A stretch of 64,000 nucleotides of DNA, taken from positions 779,297 to 843,296 of the forward strand of contig NZ_AQQX01000001.1 of NCBI RefSeq assembly GCF_000768315.1, given 5' to 3'. Every line of letters begins with the position of its first letter. Position 1 is the stretch's first letter. Below the pieces are notes generated by a model. It made no database searches, had not been told where the DNA came from, and saw nothing but the letters and a program-made list of their open reading frames with translations. The stretch is from Pseudooceanicola atlanticus (GTDB lineage: Bacteria > Pseudomonadota > Alphaproteobacteria > Rhodobacterales > Rhodobacteraceae). Position numbers and translations under genes: made by a program. This document shows, in pieces, positions 55,701 through 62,897 of this stretch.

Positions 55701-56631
55701 AGTATATTCTAAAAACGCCAATGCCACACCGGATCCCGGCAAGAACGCTATTACTGGCGGCACGGCTGACATGGTGGTCAAGAATGTTGTCATTGAGGAT
55801 AGTGGAGAACACGCGATCTACCTCTCCACTTCTGGCAGTTTCGCTGCCCCTGTTTACGGCCTGACGATGGACAACATAAGGGTTCGTGGTTCTGGTCAGT
55901 GCGCGGTCAAGCTACGAGGTTGGGGGGACGTCGTCCTGCGCAATGTTTACGGCGCAAATGCACACAATGCCAGCGCGGCAGGAATTAACGAGGATGGCTT
56001 GCGTCTTGAGGAGTGCGTAGGTGTCCGAGTTTTTAACTTCGGTCACGGAAACGACGATGGCAGTGGTAATGGGGGGTATGATCTCATTCACATTGATAGT
56101 TGCGCCGAATTGGATTTTTACGGGTCACACTTGGCAGACGCTCAACGAGCGGGCGTCTATATCACGGACACCCGCGTCTCGAATTCGATATCAGGAATCC
56201 GTTTTAATGGCGTTTCGTTCCTGAACATGGGTAACAAGCCATTATTCCAGATAGTGTGTGGCGACTTGCCGGACAAGGCCCTGCAAATTACTGGCCTGCA
56301 TAGTACGGATGGCTCCGGCAACCTTGTAGCCATCAATGCAACCGGCACGGTTGGCGCAAATCCGGTGGAAATTCAAGGCAAGTTTCTCACGTCCGGTTCA
56401 CTCATGACCAACACTTCGGGCGGGGGCGGCGTCCTGATGGACCTTGACCAATACTACGTCGGAGGAGGGCTTCCCACCGTCGCAAGCCTTGCGAATATTC
56501 CTGCCAACGCAGGGTTTCGGAAAGCTGTGGTAACTGACGCCAACGCAACGGCATTCGCTAGCACGGTGGCGGGCGGCGGGGCAAATACGGTGCCGGTCTA
56601 TTTCGACGGGACAAATTGGCTGATCGGTTAA
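52717..56631 (+). CDS. Chimeric tailspike: SGNH/SASA-type esterase plus beta-helix
   Basis: The 1304-residue protein is built from several parts. Residues 1-110 form a short virion-binding region. Residues 125-390 resemble an SGNH/SASA carbohydrate esterase, with Ser block 'TVLVTGQSNPKG' (V for I), 'VGGTGINDW', and 'GLQVHFDGASLQELGYR' with His. Residues 425-600 include a leucine-rich stretch ('IPRTVETLRLQDAPGLDFSD'). Residues 780-1220 form a right-handed parallel beta-helix of the pectate-lyase-like kind ('VVIEDSGEHAIYLSTSG'). It likely binds and deacetylates surface polysaccharide. GC content drops sharply at about 54800, marking a mosaic junction. Confidence 0.8.
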   Translation: MATAPVFSLSTTGGVPKIASKGNLEAGINSGFATLQSRIDALSIAATLGFPTFDSTAEGIAGVADGETFSVVGENLVDLYRRSGASATAVAAIPQLDAAIKGVTEQGWKSRGTTEPSHANYKVQIGSTWYSPDWLTVLVTGQSNPKGNSAATNGDKTGAGDVWVWNGYTAGTTGAAVEVAGDAIVEAALGAVPFTTAEGTVNNMAFHAAHRMSVALRRPVLIVMTAVGGTGINDWDPSSGGFWSAMDTAITDALADGDLWGTEKVDLFMMGWGEDAYNLTTNMWTLGDSRLPEIITAAKAASWASEDIFFAATLPVQEADGGDAWQVSREWIKIAASGKYANFAVVPSDGLALTGEDVGLQVHFDGASLQELGYRTADIFLGKSAGVTSDSSYPRGLPNTETFRAQPMVLLGEMLFDPTDPDDDGGDPDEVQVASGANGIPVLYVKDDGGTITRDGGTTTGGSPSYSHTVDSTNRVRLRAYAAAAAARDNPVRLNIGAGEPAGENSLTSLVIPPDAPLSQIYLTGPTNLKGRVIAADIPRTVETLRLQDAPGLDFSDFIAEDMPPGLTYLNLTGCLVPNNVKAAIDAENIARGGMITVVHGEEAGFTETRTFTSVTEMTNAITDGFSQLDGRVAFISNPTTGAFTTLQAKAGVAATPGEAPAGWQIVNRSGGFLARSELEDFIAAGGVFANGVVSDAGDLRFLWDKARTLTLTGSVTVATGETLTQATSGATGIVKEGGTGSSFVVTSVVGDFDTSNELTGSLSGALGANSVPSVVAVYAFISGMPGVKPVAPSTPDHFADNNTPGTTNMRTALVEWAADTSVLKKELRSNTIYAASDLVSAGASLAFPAGSVVDGNGATIQFSETDTSNNQRGILGNGGVIENLNFRWTDNGGSGHYFERFLALKVGTRLRHVKFSADTDQPASVDDSGYDTCVRFDGTDIELECVEWDGIYQCADGWAGGSPSDIRILNCKLRRYASGISLQGIEKFHLNGLTVYSKNANATPDPGKNAITGGTADMVVKNVVIEDSGEHAIYLSTSGSFAAPVYGLTMDNIRVRGSGQCAVKLRGWGDVVLRNVYGANAHNASAAGINEDGLRLEECVGVRVFNFGHGNDDGSGNGGYDLIHIDSCAELDFYGSHLADAQRAGVYITDTRVSNSISGIRFNGVSFLNMGNKPLFQIVCGDLPDKALQITGLHSTDGSGNLVAINATGTVGANPVEIQGKFLTSGSLMTNTSGGGGVLMDLDQYYVGGGLPTVASLANIPANAGFRKAVVTDANATAFASTVAGGGANTVPVYFDGTNWLIG

Positions 56632-56863
56632 CCAGCCTTGACGCGCCATAGGGTCAAGTGCGCAATCGCAAACGAAATGAAAGTATTGAAAATGGTCGAT
56701 GAATTGAAGGCGGGCCTTAACTCTGCAGAGTTTCTGCCCTGATGCCCCCGGTCGATTTGTCAGAGCTGTCCGAAAAGGCTGGCTCGCGTTTGAGCCAAGT
56801 GCCCCTGCCCCTTTCCAGCACGACAGGCCGAGAGCCGCCACAAAAAACCGAAAAGGGGCCGCT

Positions 56864-56917
56864 ATGATCAGCCAGAACTTTGCCAGCTCCATACTCAAGA
56901 GGGGCTCCGATGAGTGA
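56864..56917 (+). CDS. Possible 17-residue leader peptide before holin
   Basis: A short frame (MISQNFASSILKRGSDE) with AAAAGGGG upstream ends inside the start of the next gene, overlapping it by 8 bases. This fits translational coupling. Evidence is limited to spacing and ribosome site. Confidence 0.3.
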   Translation: MISQNFASSILKRGSDE

Positions 56918-57263
56918 TCCGACCAAGGACCCGGTGACGATGGCTAGCCTGGTCATTGCTGCGCGCCAGCTGCTGGACCAGATGCCCGAGCAAATCAGCG
57001 CGCTACTGTTGTCCGGCGCTGCGGGCGCCTATGTCCGGGCTGTCTTTGCCCCGGAGGCTTCATGGCGGCGGCGCATCGTGGAAGGTGTCGCCGGCGCCTT
57101 CGGCGCAATCTTCCTCGGCGGGCTGGTCGGGCATGTCCTCGACAGCATCACCGGCGGGGGTACCTGGGCCTACCTGGCCGCCGGCTTCGTGATGGGGGAG
57201 GGCGGTATCGCCGCCATTCGGGGATTCCGCCGCTTCATTCTGGAAAAGGGGGGCGCCAAATGA
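56910..57263 (+). CDS. Holin-like membrane protein
   Basis: The 117-residue protein has helices at about 30-50, 65-85 and 88-108 ('IVEGVAGAFGAIFLGGLVGH', 'TWAYLAAGFVMGEGGIAAI') and a basic C-terminus. It is the first lysis-region gene after the tailspike and precedes the endolysin, so a holin is likely. No family assigned. Confidence 0.6.
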   Translation: MSDPTKDPVTMASLVIAARQLLDQMPEQISALLLSGAAGAYVRAVFAPEASWRRRIVEGVAGAFGAIFLGGLVGHVLDSITGGGTWAYLAAGFVMGEGGIAAIRGFRRFILEKGGAK

Positions 57264-57538
57264 ACTGGCTTCTGATTGCGAACAACGTCAGCTCGGCCGT
57301 GGTCATCCTCGCGTGCTGGTGGCTTGCTCATATCAACGGCCGTTCCCGGCCGCCCGGACGAGCTATCGCCGCAGGCTATGCGCTGATCGGGATCAGCGTG
57401 CTCTTTACGCTCGTCATCCGCAACCTGGCGATCGGCGGCGCGCCCGTGGTGCCCTGGCTGATCGTGGTGACCAAGGGTCTGTTGGCCGTAACCTTCCTGT
57501 TGACGATCTACCGACGCGCCAAGCTCGGCGACCGGTAA
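57260..57538 (+). CDS. Small three-helix membrane protein (lysis region)
   Basis: The 92-residue protein has helices 'LIANNVSSAVVILACWWLAH', 'GYALIGISVLFTLVI' and 'LIVVTKGLLAVTFLLTIY'. It overlaps the previous gene by 4 bases. A holin or antiholin role is plausible from location; not demonstrated. Confidence 0.6.
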   Translation: MNWLLIANNVSSAVVILACWWLAHINGRSRPPGRAIAAGYALIGISVLFTLVIRNLAIGGAPVVPWLIVVTKGLLAVTFLLTIYRRAKLGDR

Positions 57539-57603
57539 CGGCCCTCGCACTGCACACGCCAGACAGCCCGCCTTCGAGCGTGCTTTTTCTATTGGAGGAT
57601 CCC

Positions 57604-58368
57604 ATGAAGATCGACGTTCCTTTTTTGGACCGGGTGACCGGCCATACCCGATATGGCGCGCGCAAATCGCGCCTGGCCGAGCTCGTCAACACAACGGCCG
57701 TGCTGATGCCGCGCCACGCGGCCGCGCAGTTCCTGCCCCAGGTGTTGCATGAAAGCGGGCGCCTGAAATACGTCCAGGAGCTCTGGAAGCCGACCCAGGC
57801 GCAGAGGCGCTATGAGGGGCGGCGCGATCTCGGCAACACCCGGAAGGGTGACGGCAAGCTCTTCATGGGCCGCGATATGATGCAGATCACCGGTCGCTAC
57901 AATTACCGGGCCCTGACTGCCTGGTGCCGCGAGACGGGCCGTGACACGCCTGATTTCGAAGCACAGCCCGATCTGCTGACCGATCCGCAATATCTTGGTC
58001 TCGGGGCGCTCTGGTATTGGACGACCCGGGTCCCCGCAAAATACGTCGAGGCGGGCGATATCGAAATGGTCACCCGTAGCATCAACGGCGGGCTTAACGG
58101 GTACAGCGACCGGCTGGCGCTCTACGACGTGGTCGCACAGGAGCTCGCCGAGATCGAAAGCCTTGTTCGCTTCCAGGCGGGGCAGGGGCTCGTCGCCGAC
58201 GGCATCTGTGGTCCGAAGACCCGCGCCGCCCTGCATCGCCACCTCAAGACAATGCCGCGCCTCGGGATCGAGGTCATCGACGCAGTCCCGGCGCCGAGCG
58301 CGCCGCCCCCGGCCGGCAATTGGCTGTCGGCACTCCTGCAACTCATCATGGAAAGGTTCTCGAAATGA
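57604..58368 (+). CDS. Endolysin, GH19/chitinase-like with C-terminal binding domain
   Basis: The start at 57604 follows TTGGAGG; 254 residues. The catalytic domain (about 1-170) has 'FLPQVLHESGRLKYVQELWK' with the catalytic Glu of GH19 lysozymes, and 'GKLFMGRDMMQITGRYNYRA'. The C-terminal region (about 180-225) resembles a peptidoglycan-binding repeat ('GQGLVADGICGPKTRAALHR'). A proline/alanine-rich linker leads to a short hydrophobic end. It degrades peptidoglycan at lysis. It has no export signal, so it needs the holin. Confidence 0.88.
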   Translation: MKIDVPFLDRVTGHTRYGARKSRLAELVNTTAVLMPRHAAAQFLPQVLHESGRLKYVQELWKPTQAQRRYEGRRDLGNTRKGDGKLFMGRDMMQITGRYNYRALTAWCRETGRDTPDFEAQPDLLTDPQYLGLGALWYWTTRVPAKYVEAGDIEMVTRSINGGLNGYSDRLALYDVVAQELAEIESLVRFQAGQGLVADGICGPKTRAALHRHLKTMPRLGIEVIDAVPAPSAPPPAGNWLSALLQLIMERFSK

Positions 58369-58556
58369 TTATCCCCAAAGGCTGGCGTACCATCGCCTTC
58401 AACGTGTTCTGCGTGTTCCTGGTCCCGATCCTCAACTTGCCCGAGGTCGCGGCGATCCTGCCGGAAGGCTGGCAGCCGTTCTACGCGCTGTTCATCGCCA
58501 TCGTGAACATGCAGCTGCGCCGGGTGACGACGACCCCGCTGGGTCGGAAGGAATGA
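58365..58556 (+). CDS. Small membrane protein (lysis region)
   Basis: This 63-residue protein has two hydrophobic stretches ('TIAFNVFCVFLVPILNL' and 'PFYALFIAIVNMQLRRV') and a basic C-terminus. It is coupled to the endolysin by a 4-base overlap. It may be a holin accessory or spanin component; no lipobox seen. Confidence 0.55.
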   Translation: MIIPKGWRTIAFNVFCVFLVPILNLPEVAAILPEGWQPFYALFIAIVNMQLRRVTTTPLGRKE

Positions 58557-58921
58557 TCGGCCGGCTGATCGGGCTGATCTCGCCGCTGACGGGCATCGCC
58601 GACCGCCTGGCCCGCGCCTATGAGGCGAAGCAGAACGCCAATACCGAGGCGGAGCGCATCCGGGCCGACGTGGAGATCGAGCAGCTGCAGGCCCGTCAGA
58701 AGGTGCTGATAAACGGCGGCAAGGTCACGGCCGTGATGCAGGCCGCATGGGCACTGCCGTTCATCCTTTTCACTTGGAAGGTGATCGTCTGGGACAAGAT
58801 CTTCGGCCTCGGCGTCACCGACGGCTTGGGCGACAACGAACGGATCCTCGGCCAGACCATCGCCGGGTTTTACTTCCTAACGGCAGGGGCCATGCAGATC
58901 ACGCGGGTCATTAGGCGATAG
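58553..58921 (+). CDS. Membrane protein with coiled coil (lysis region)
   Basis: The 122-residue protein has an N-terminal hydrophobic stretch, a charged coiled coil ('YEAKQNANTEAERIRADVEI' onward, about 22-52) and two C-terminal helices ('AWALPFILFTWKVIVWDKIF', 'QTIAGFYFLTAGAMQI'). It resembles the three-TM holin-like proteins seen in rhodobacteral phages and gene transfer agents, or an inner-membrane spanin. It overlaps the previous gene by 4 bases. Confidence 0.6.
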   Translation: MIGRLIGLISPLTGIADRLARAYEAKQNANTEAERIRADVEIEQLQARQKVLINGGKVTAVMQAAWALPFILFTWKVIVWDKIFGLGVTDGLGDNERILGQTIAGFYFLTAGAMQITRVIRR

Positions 58922-58945
58922 GTCGGTCAGTAGAGGCTCAAGTGT

Positions 58946-59149
58946 ATGGCTAGCCGCAGATTTGTAGTGCTGTTCCTACCGGAGCCCGACCCTTCCGAGT
59001 TTGATGCCTTCGCCTACCGAAAGCTGACCTTAGCAGCGCTTCCGAGAAACGCTAATGAGGGCACCTGGTCGACATTCGCTGCATCTTGCGCCGATGACCG
59101 CTTCGGGCTTGAAGTGGGCCTTCGCCGCAATCCACATAACCTCGCTTGA
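58946..59149 (+). CDS. Possible small protein after the lysis genes
   Basis: This 67-residue frame ('MASRRFVVLFLPEPDPSEFD') has no strong ribosome site but lies in a region otherwise empty (58922-59204). Composition is protein-like. Low confidence. Confidence 0.3.
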   Translation: MASRRFVVLFLPEPDPSEFDAFAYRKLTLAALPRNANEGTWSTFAASCADDRFGLEVGLRRNPHNLA

Positions 59150-59204
59150 AACTGGGATGGCCCGGCATCTGCTACGCCAATCGGGGTTGACTAGTGGAAT
59201 CCAC

Positions 59205-60866
59205 TCAGAAAATCTCGATATCCGCGGCCGTCACCAGGGCGTTTTGCTCGAAGGTGGCGACCAGCTCCTGCACGGCACCACCGGCGCCATCACCGTCGAA
59301 CCATAATAGCCCCGAGGCCTGGTCGAAGACGAAGCGGTCGTCCACATCCGCCGCCGCCGTCCCGGCCACGAAGTGGTCCGCGTTGAGAATGCCCGCCGCC
59401 AGCCCGCCGAATACCGTACCCTTCATCTTCAGAATGTCGCCCTCGTCGGCCTCGTTGGTGTTGAAGTCGATGATCCGATCGACATTTTCCGCCCCGATCG
59501 CCCGGTCGAAGACGAAGGTGTCCGCTCCGGCCTGGCCCTTCAGCACGTCACGCCCCTCGCGGCCGACGATGGTGTTGTCGAACGGGGTGCCCACGATCGT
59601 GTTATCGAGCCCGTTGCCGATCCCATTGAAGTTCACCGGGGTGCCCTCCTTCGATAGAACGTTCTGCATGTAGAGTTTCTCGACATGGGCCATCAGCGCG
59701 AAAGAGCCATAGGCCTTCACGATGTCAATCCCGCCAACGGCCTCCTCCACCGCAGTGTCGCCGGGCGCGCGCAGGATGTATGTGTCGTCCCCTTCCCCTC
59801 CGACAAGCGTGTCGTTGTTTTTGCCCCCGTCAAGGATATTGTTCTCGTGGTTGCCGGTGATCACGTTCTTCAGCCCGTTGCCGGCACCGATCGTGGCGTC
59901 GCCCCTGAGCTCGAGATCCTCGATGTGCTTGCTGCCCATGCGGAAATCGACTGTCGAGACCACCATGTCACTGCCTGCCCACTTGCGGCTTTCGGCCACC
60001 CGATCGCCCACGTCATCGACAAAGATCAGGTCCGAGCCCTGCCCGCCGATCAGCAGGTCCGCCCCGGTGCCGCCGTCCAGCGTGTCGTTTCCAGATGAGC
60101 CGTTTAACGTGTCGTCGCCGGAGGAGCCGTTCAACGTGTCGTCGCCTGATCCGCCATACAACAGGTCGTTGCCCCCGCCGCCACGGAGGAAGTCACGGCC
60201 ATTCTCGGAATATACGGTTTCCGAATTCCCAGACCCTTGGAAAGTGTCAGCCCCGCCGCCGAGCAGGAAGTTCGCCTCTTGGCCGTAAGCTTGGACCCCG
60301 CTGACATTAAAGTCGTTCGCAGCTGCATTGCCGTAGAACCCACCGTGGCCCATACCTGTCAAGACCTCGATGGACGCAGCCGCGCCGAGCTCCATACCTT
60401 GGAGATACGAGCCATCATAAATTGCCGTATCAAATCCGGTCCCGCCAAGAATTGTATCCTTGCTCCCGCCAGATCCAAACCTGATCTGATCGTCCCCGGA
60501 ACCTCCGTCTAGAACATCCTCGCCGACGCCGCCGAGCAATGTGTCCGCGCCGGAGCCGCCGAAGAGCATATTTGTACCGTCAGTCGCCGTAATGACGTCA
60601 TCGCCTCCATTGGCGTGTATTTCATCGTTGTCATCTCCGGCATGAATTATCTCAGCCAACTCTGACCCTGCAAAGGTGTCATCGCCATCATAAAGCTCGA
60701 ATGTGGTCAAGTCGAAGTATGCTTGGATACCTGTGAGGTTGAACGTGTTGCTTTGGTTGTCGGCCGTAACGGCGGACCAAAAGTTGTCGGAGAATGCATT
60801 GAACCCGGATTCAGGGCCCAAGTGTAGATTTTCTAGGAACGAGCCATCGTAATAGTAGGTAGTCAT
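59205..60866 (-). CDS. RTX (hemolysin-type calcium-binding) protein without enzymatic domain
   Basis: The 553-residue protein consists of glycine/aspartate nonapeptide RTX blocks ('GGSGADTLLGGVGEDVLDGG', 'GGSGDDTLNGSSGDDTLNGS') that bind Ca2+, and a C-terminal Peptidase_M10-type secretion region ('FDGDGAGGAVQELVATFE'). The start is preceded by GAGG. It has no protease, lipase or lyase domain. Residues 1-90 and about 150-235 are a diverged internal duplication ('YDGSFLENLHLG' / 'YDGSYLQGMELG', 'FNLTGIQAY' / 'FNVSGVQAY'). A 27-bp DNA tandem repeat encodes two of the RTX units (about 60090-60145). It lies in the phage cargo region with no T1SS genes nearby, so it would use host machinery. Confidence 0.85.
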   Translation of the reverse strand: MTTYYYDGSFLENLHLGPESGFNAFSDNFWSAVTADNQSNTFNLTGIQAYFDLTTFELYDGDDTFAGSELAEIIHAGDDNDEIHANGGDDVITATDGTNMLFGGSGADTLLGGVGEDVLDGGSGDDQIRFGSGGSKDTILGGTGFDTAIYDGSYLQGMELGAAASIEVLTGMGHGGFYGNAAANDFNVSGVQAYGQEANFLLGGGADTFQGSGNSETVYSENGRDFLRGGGGNDLLYGGSGDDTLNGSSGDDTLNGSSGNDTLDGGTGADLLIGGQGSDLIFVDDVGDRVAESRKWAGSDMVVSTVDFRMGSKHIEDLELRGDATIGAGNGLKNVITGNHENNILDGGKNNDTLVGGEGDDTYILRAPGDTAVEEAVGGIDIVKAYGSFALMAHVEKLYMQNVLSKEGTPVNFNGIGNGLDNTIVGTPFDNTIVGREGRDVLKGQAGADTFVFDRAIGAENVDRIIDFNTNEADEGDILKMKGTVFGGLAAGILNADHFVAGTAAADVDDRFVFDQASGLLWFDGDGAGGAVQELVATFEQNALVTAADIEIF

Positions 60867-61001
60867 CGTGAAACCTCGAACAATAAATAATGAACGTAAA
60901 AATGTGCATTTGGGATAGAGTATTTATACCACGCAACGGCCCTTTTCGGCAACTGCCTCGTGCGGGGCGGCGTGCCACTTTCGCGAGCAGTGACAAACAA
61001 A

Positions 61002-61037
61002 AGTCTTCCGGTGCCTCCAGCGACCCAACGGAAGACT
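61002..61037 (-). terminator. Terminator of the leftward small-gene operon
   Basis: A perfect 9-bp stem (AGTCTTCCG / CGGAAGACT) with an 18-base loop is followed on the minus strand by TTTGTTTGT. It lies 18 bases after the stop of gene 61055-61207. Confidence 0.7.
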
Positions 61038-61054
61038 GGTGGCTCATTGGCTAC

Positions 61055-61207
61055 CTATGCACGCCGGGGCGAGATCGACCGGGAGCGCGAAGAGGATTTG
61101 GAGACGCTGTAAGCCTCAGGGCTGTCTCCGGCACCTTTCTCCCACGTTTTTCCAATAGTGCGGACCTCTTCGCCCATCTCTTCGATTGTGACTTTAAAGC
61201 GTTTCAT
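61055..61207 (-). CDS. Diverged duplicate of gene 61223-61438
   Basis: The 50-residue product begins 'MKRFKVTIEEMGEEVRTIGK' followed by TWEKGAGDSPEAY, matching the first 33 residues of its upstream neighbour with few changes. It then diverges into a serine/arginine-rich end with a different stop. It is probably a decaying or truncated duplicate. The same ribosome-site context is retained. Confidence 0.5.
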   Translation of the reverse strand: MKRFKVTIEEMGEEVRTIGKTWEKGAGDSPEAYSVSKSSSRSRSISPRRA

Positions 61208-61442
61208 AGTTGCCTCGCGGGGTTAGCCAGGCAAGTCATTCACGACGCTGACGACACGGCCGATGTCGAGCTCTTCGACGGTTTGCTCGTAGATCGTGCG
61301 GTTGTACTGCCGGGTCGCTTGTGTCTCAGGGGTGTAGCCGTAAGCCTCAGGGCCTTCTCCGGCACCTTTCTCCCATGCCTTGCCGATAGTGCGGACTTCT
61401 TCGCCCATCTCTTCGATTGTGACTCTAAAGCGTTTCATAGTT
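61118..61442. repeat. Tandem duplication of about 95 bp
   Basis: Segments at about 61118-61211 and 61348-61442 are near-identical (roughly 90% by eye) and include the start codons of both MKRF... genes and part of their leader regions. The unit spacing is about 230 bases. Confidence 0.65.
61223..61438 (-). CDS. Small acidic protein, parent copy of the duplication
   Basis: The 71-residue protein starts at 61438 (MKRFRVTIEEMGEEVRTIG). It is charged and ends 'VEELDIGRVVSVVNDLPG'. It is one of five small genes on the minus strand between 62261 and 61055. No known domain. Confidence 0.55.
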   Translation of the reverse strand: MKRFRVTIEEMGEEVRTIGKAWEKGAGEGPEAYGYTPETQATRQYNRTIYEQTVEELDIGRVVSVVNDLPG

Positions 61443-61452
61443 GCCTCCGGGT

Positions 61453-61785
61453 TTACTGGACAGGTTCCGGCGCGCCGATGTCGACGCGTTCCCTTTCCTC
61501 GTGGTCGCATTTGATGCTCTGAACGATTTCATAATCTGGGAGCAGCCCTTCGTGCATTCCGAGCCAGTATCCACCACCGCCGTCAACGCTCTCTGGTTTC
61601 AGGCTGAGATGGCTGACGAAGAAGTAGAGCACCTTCGGTTTGCCTCCGTATCCTCCGAGCCATTGAGTGCGGGTTACTTGCTTGTACATGAAGTGCTTTT
61701 TTCGCCGTGCGCCTGTGAAGTGAAACACTTTCAGCACGTCTCCAACACGGATCGGCCGGCGGCTTTTGTCGCATGTTTCTGCCAT
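61453..61785 (-). CDS. Small phage cargo protein
   Basis: The 110-residue protein has 'RPIRVGDVLKVFHFTGARRK', a small beta-barrel-like start, and 'GGYWLGMHEGLLPDYEIVQS'. It looks like a single-domain cytosolic protein. It is preceded by a purine-rich ribosome site. Function is unknown. Confidence 0.6.
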   Translation of the reverse strand: MAETCDKSRRPIRVGDVLKVFHFTGARRKKHFMYKQVTRTQWLGGYGGKPKVLYFFVSHLSLKPESVDGGGGYWLGMHEGLLPDYEIVQSIKCDHEERERVDIGAPEPVQ

Positions 61786-61803
61786 GGATGATCCTTTCGC
61801 GGG

Positions 61804-62013
61804 TTAGTTGGACCGGTTCGGGCGCTTGTCCCGAATATGGGCTTCAAGAGCTTTGAGGTGGGCACGTTGTTCCGCTGCGATTTCGCGCGCGCCGTCTGCG
61901 ATATCGTCATCCGACCAGCCCTCGAATACGAGGCCGTCAATCGCAGACCGCAGGTTCATCACGTCCTGATCATCGCGACCGAGTGCTTTTGTGAAGCGGT
62001 CATTCCCGGTCAT
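61804..62013 (-). CDS. Small helical cargo protein
   Basis: The 69-residue protein starts at 62013, overlapping the upstream gene by 4 bases. It is helical and charged ('LGRDDQDVMNLRSAIDGLVF', 'EGWSDDDIADGAREI'). Function is unknown. Confidence 0.55.
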   Translation of the reverse strand: MTGNDRFTKALGRDDQDVMNLRSAIDGLVFEGWSDDDIADGAREIAAEQRAHLKALEAHIRDKRPNRSN

Positions 62014-62261
62014 GGGGCGTCTCCCTCGCGCTTCAGGTCTTCGGCATGGGCTTCTGCTGAATGCGGCCACGGGGCCGCATAGGCAAAGCACAGGATATCC
62101 TCCGGCGCTTCAGCCTTGCCGTGAATGGCCTTGTTAAGTTCTCGCGCGCCGATAACGGCCGCATCGTGCGACGGCACTGCATGAACGTCATCCGGCCCTA
62201 AAACGTGAACGCACCACAACGTGAGGTTCGCGTTGGCTTCGATCTTCTCGTTTGTGGTCAT
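62010..62261 (-). CDS. First gene of the leftward cargo operon
   Basis: ATG 62261 follows CCGGAGGAATCCC, a strong ribosome site; 83 residues ('TTNEKIEANANLTLWCVHVL', 'PWPHSAEAHAEDLKREGDAP'). No domain recognised. It is transcribed divergently from gene 62405. Confidence 0.6.
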   Translation of the reverse strand: MTTNEKIEANANLTLWCVHVLGPDDVHAVPSHDAAVIGARELNKAIHGKAEAPEDILCFAYAAPWPHSAEAHAEDLKREGDAP

Positions 62262-62343
62262 GGGATTCCTCCGGCCTTCGTGCATGGCCTCTCCGGGTGT
62301 CTGCGATGCTCGCTTTCCTATTGATGTAAGATAACGGTGTGCC

Positions 62344-62373
62344 TTGACCGACGCAACCGCTTTCTGCTTAAAG
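62344..62373 (+). promoter_or_regulatory. Rightward promoter with direct and inverted repeats
   Basis: TTGACC and TTAAAG are 18 bases apart upstream of gene 62405. Just downstream, AGTAAGAAA occurs twice (about 62372-62391), and CTGCTT...AAGCAG (62364-62394) forms an inverted repeat, suggesting an operator. The divergent leftward promoter must also lie in 62262-62404. Confidence 0.45.
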
Positions 62374-62404
62374 TAAGAAAAGAGTAAGAAAGCAGTGTAG
62401 GTCG

Positions 62405-62884
62405 ATGGCGGATAAGGAAGCGGAGCAGTTCAGCGGAAAGTGGGCGGTGGTCACGGTGCATCCGTCGCTGCCGTCCAGGACGGAACAGATCGCCCGGGCG
62501 CGGGCCTGGGGTGTCACTGAAAGCATGCTCGGCCGGGACGATATCAGCGCGATGATCCTGGATGACGTCTCTCATGTCGGCCGGACAACCAACTGGATGG
62601 GCAAGCTTGTCGAGAGGGCATCATTCATTGAAGCCATGCAGCGGATCCAGCCGGAGGGTGATCAGGTATGGTTCGCCGATCCGCTCTGCGTCGGGTTCTC
62701 TGCCAGGTTGGCACAGGAAACGATCACCGGCCTCTGGGACGCCGGCATGCAGGTCTACGTCCATTCTCTGCGGTACAACGGCCCGGCACTGTACGTGCCA
62801 GGGGATGACCTGACGGAGTTTCTTGAATCGGTGTCCGCGGCCCAGAACGCAGCACATCAACGCGCCAATCGGGCGCGATCCTAG
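62405..62884 (+). CDS. Unknown protein of the terminal module
   Basis: The 159-residue protein has an alternating beta-alpha pattern ('GKWAVVTVHPSLPSRTEQIA', 'DQVWFADPLCVGFSARLAQE', 'GMQVYVHSLRYNGPALYV'). Its end 'SAAQNAAHQRANRARS' loosely recalls the serine-recombinase N-domain linker, but no catalytic Ser motif is visible. It has its own regulated-looking promoter. Function is unknown. Confidence 0.6.
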   Translation: MADKEAEQFSGKWAVVTVHPSLPSRTEQIARARAWGVTESMLGRDDISAMILDDVSHVGRTTNWMGKLVERASFIEAMQRIQPEGDQVWFADPLCVGFSARLAQETITGLWDAGMQVYVHSLRYNGPALYVPGDDLTEFLESVSAAQNAAHQRANRARS

Positions 62885-62897
62885 AAGGGAGGAATGT

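Noticed and set aside
52717..56631. Diversity-generating retroelement at the tailspike
   Set aside because: No reverse transcriptase gene and no template/variable repeat pair were seen nearby.
15862..58921. Gene transfer agent instead of prophage
   Set aside because: Presence of an integrase at a tRNA junction, repressor with operators, early replication genes and a different gene set from the Rhodobacter-type GTA indicates a temperate phage.
62405..62884. Serine recombinase
   Set aside because: Only the tail resembles the recombinase linker; the catalytic Ser-containing N-terminal motif is not present.
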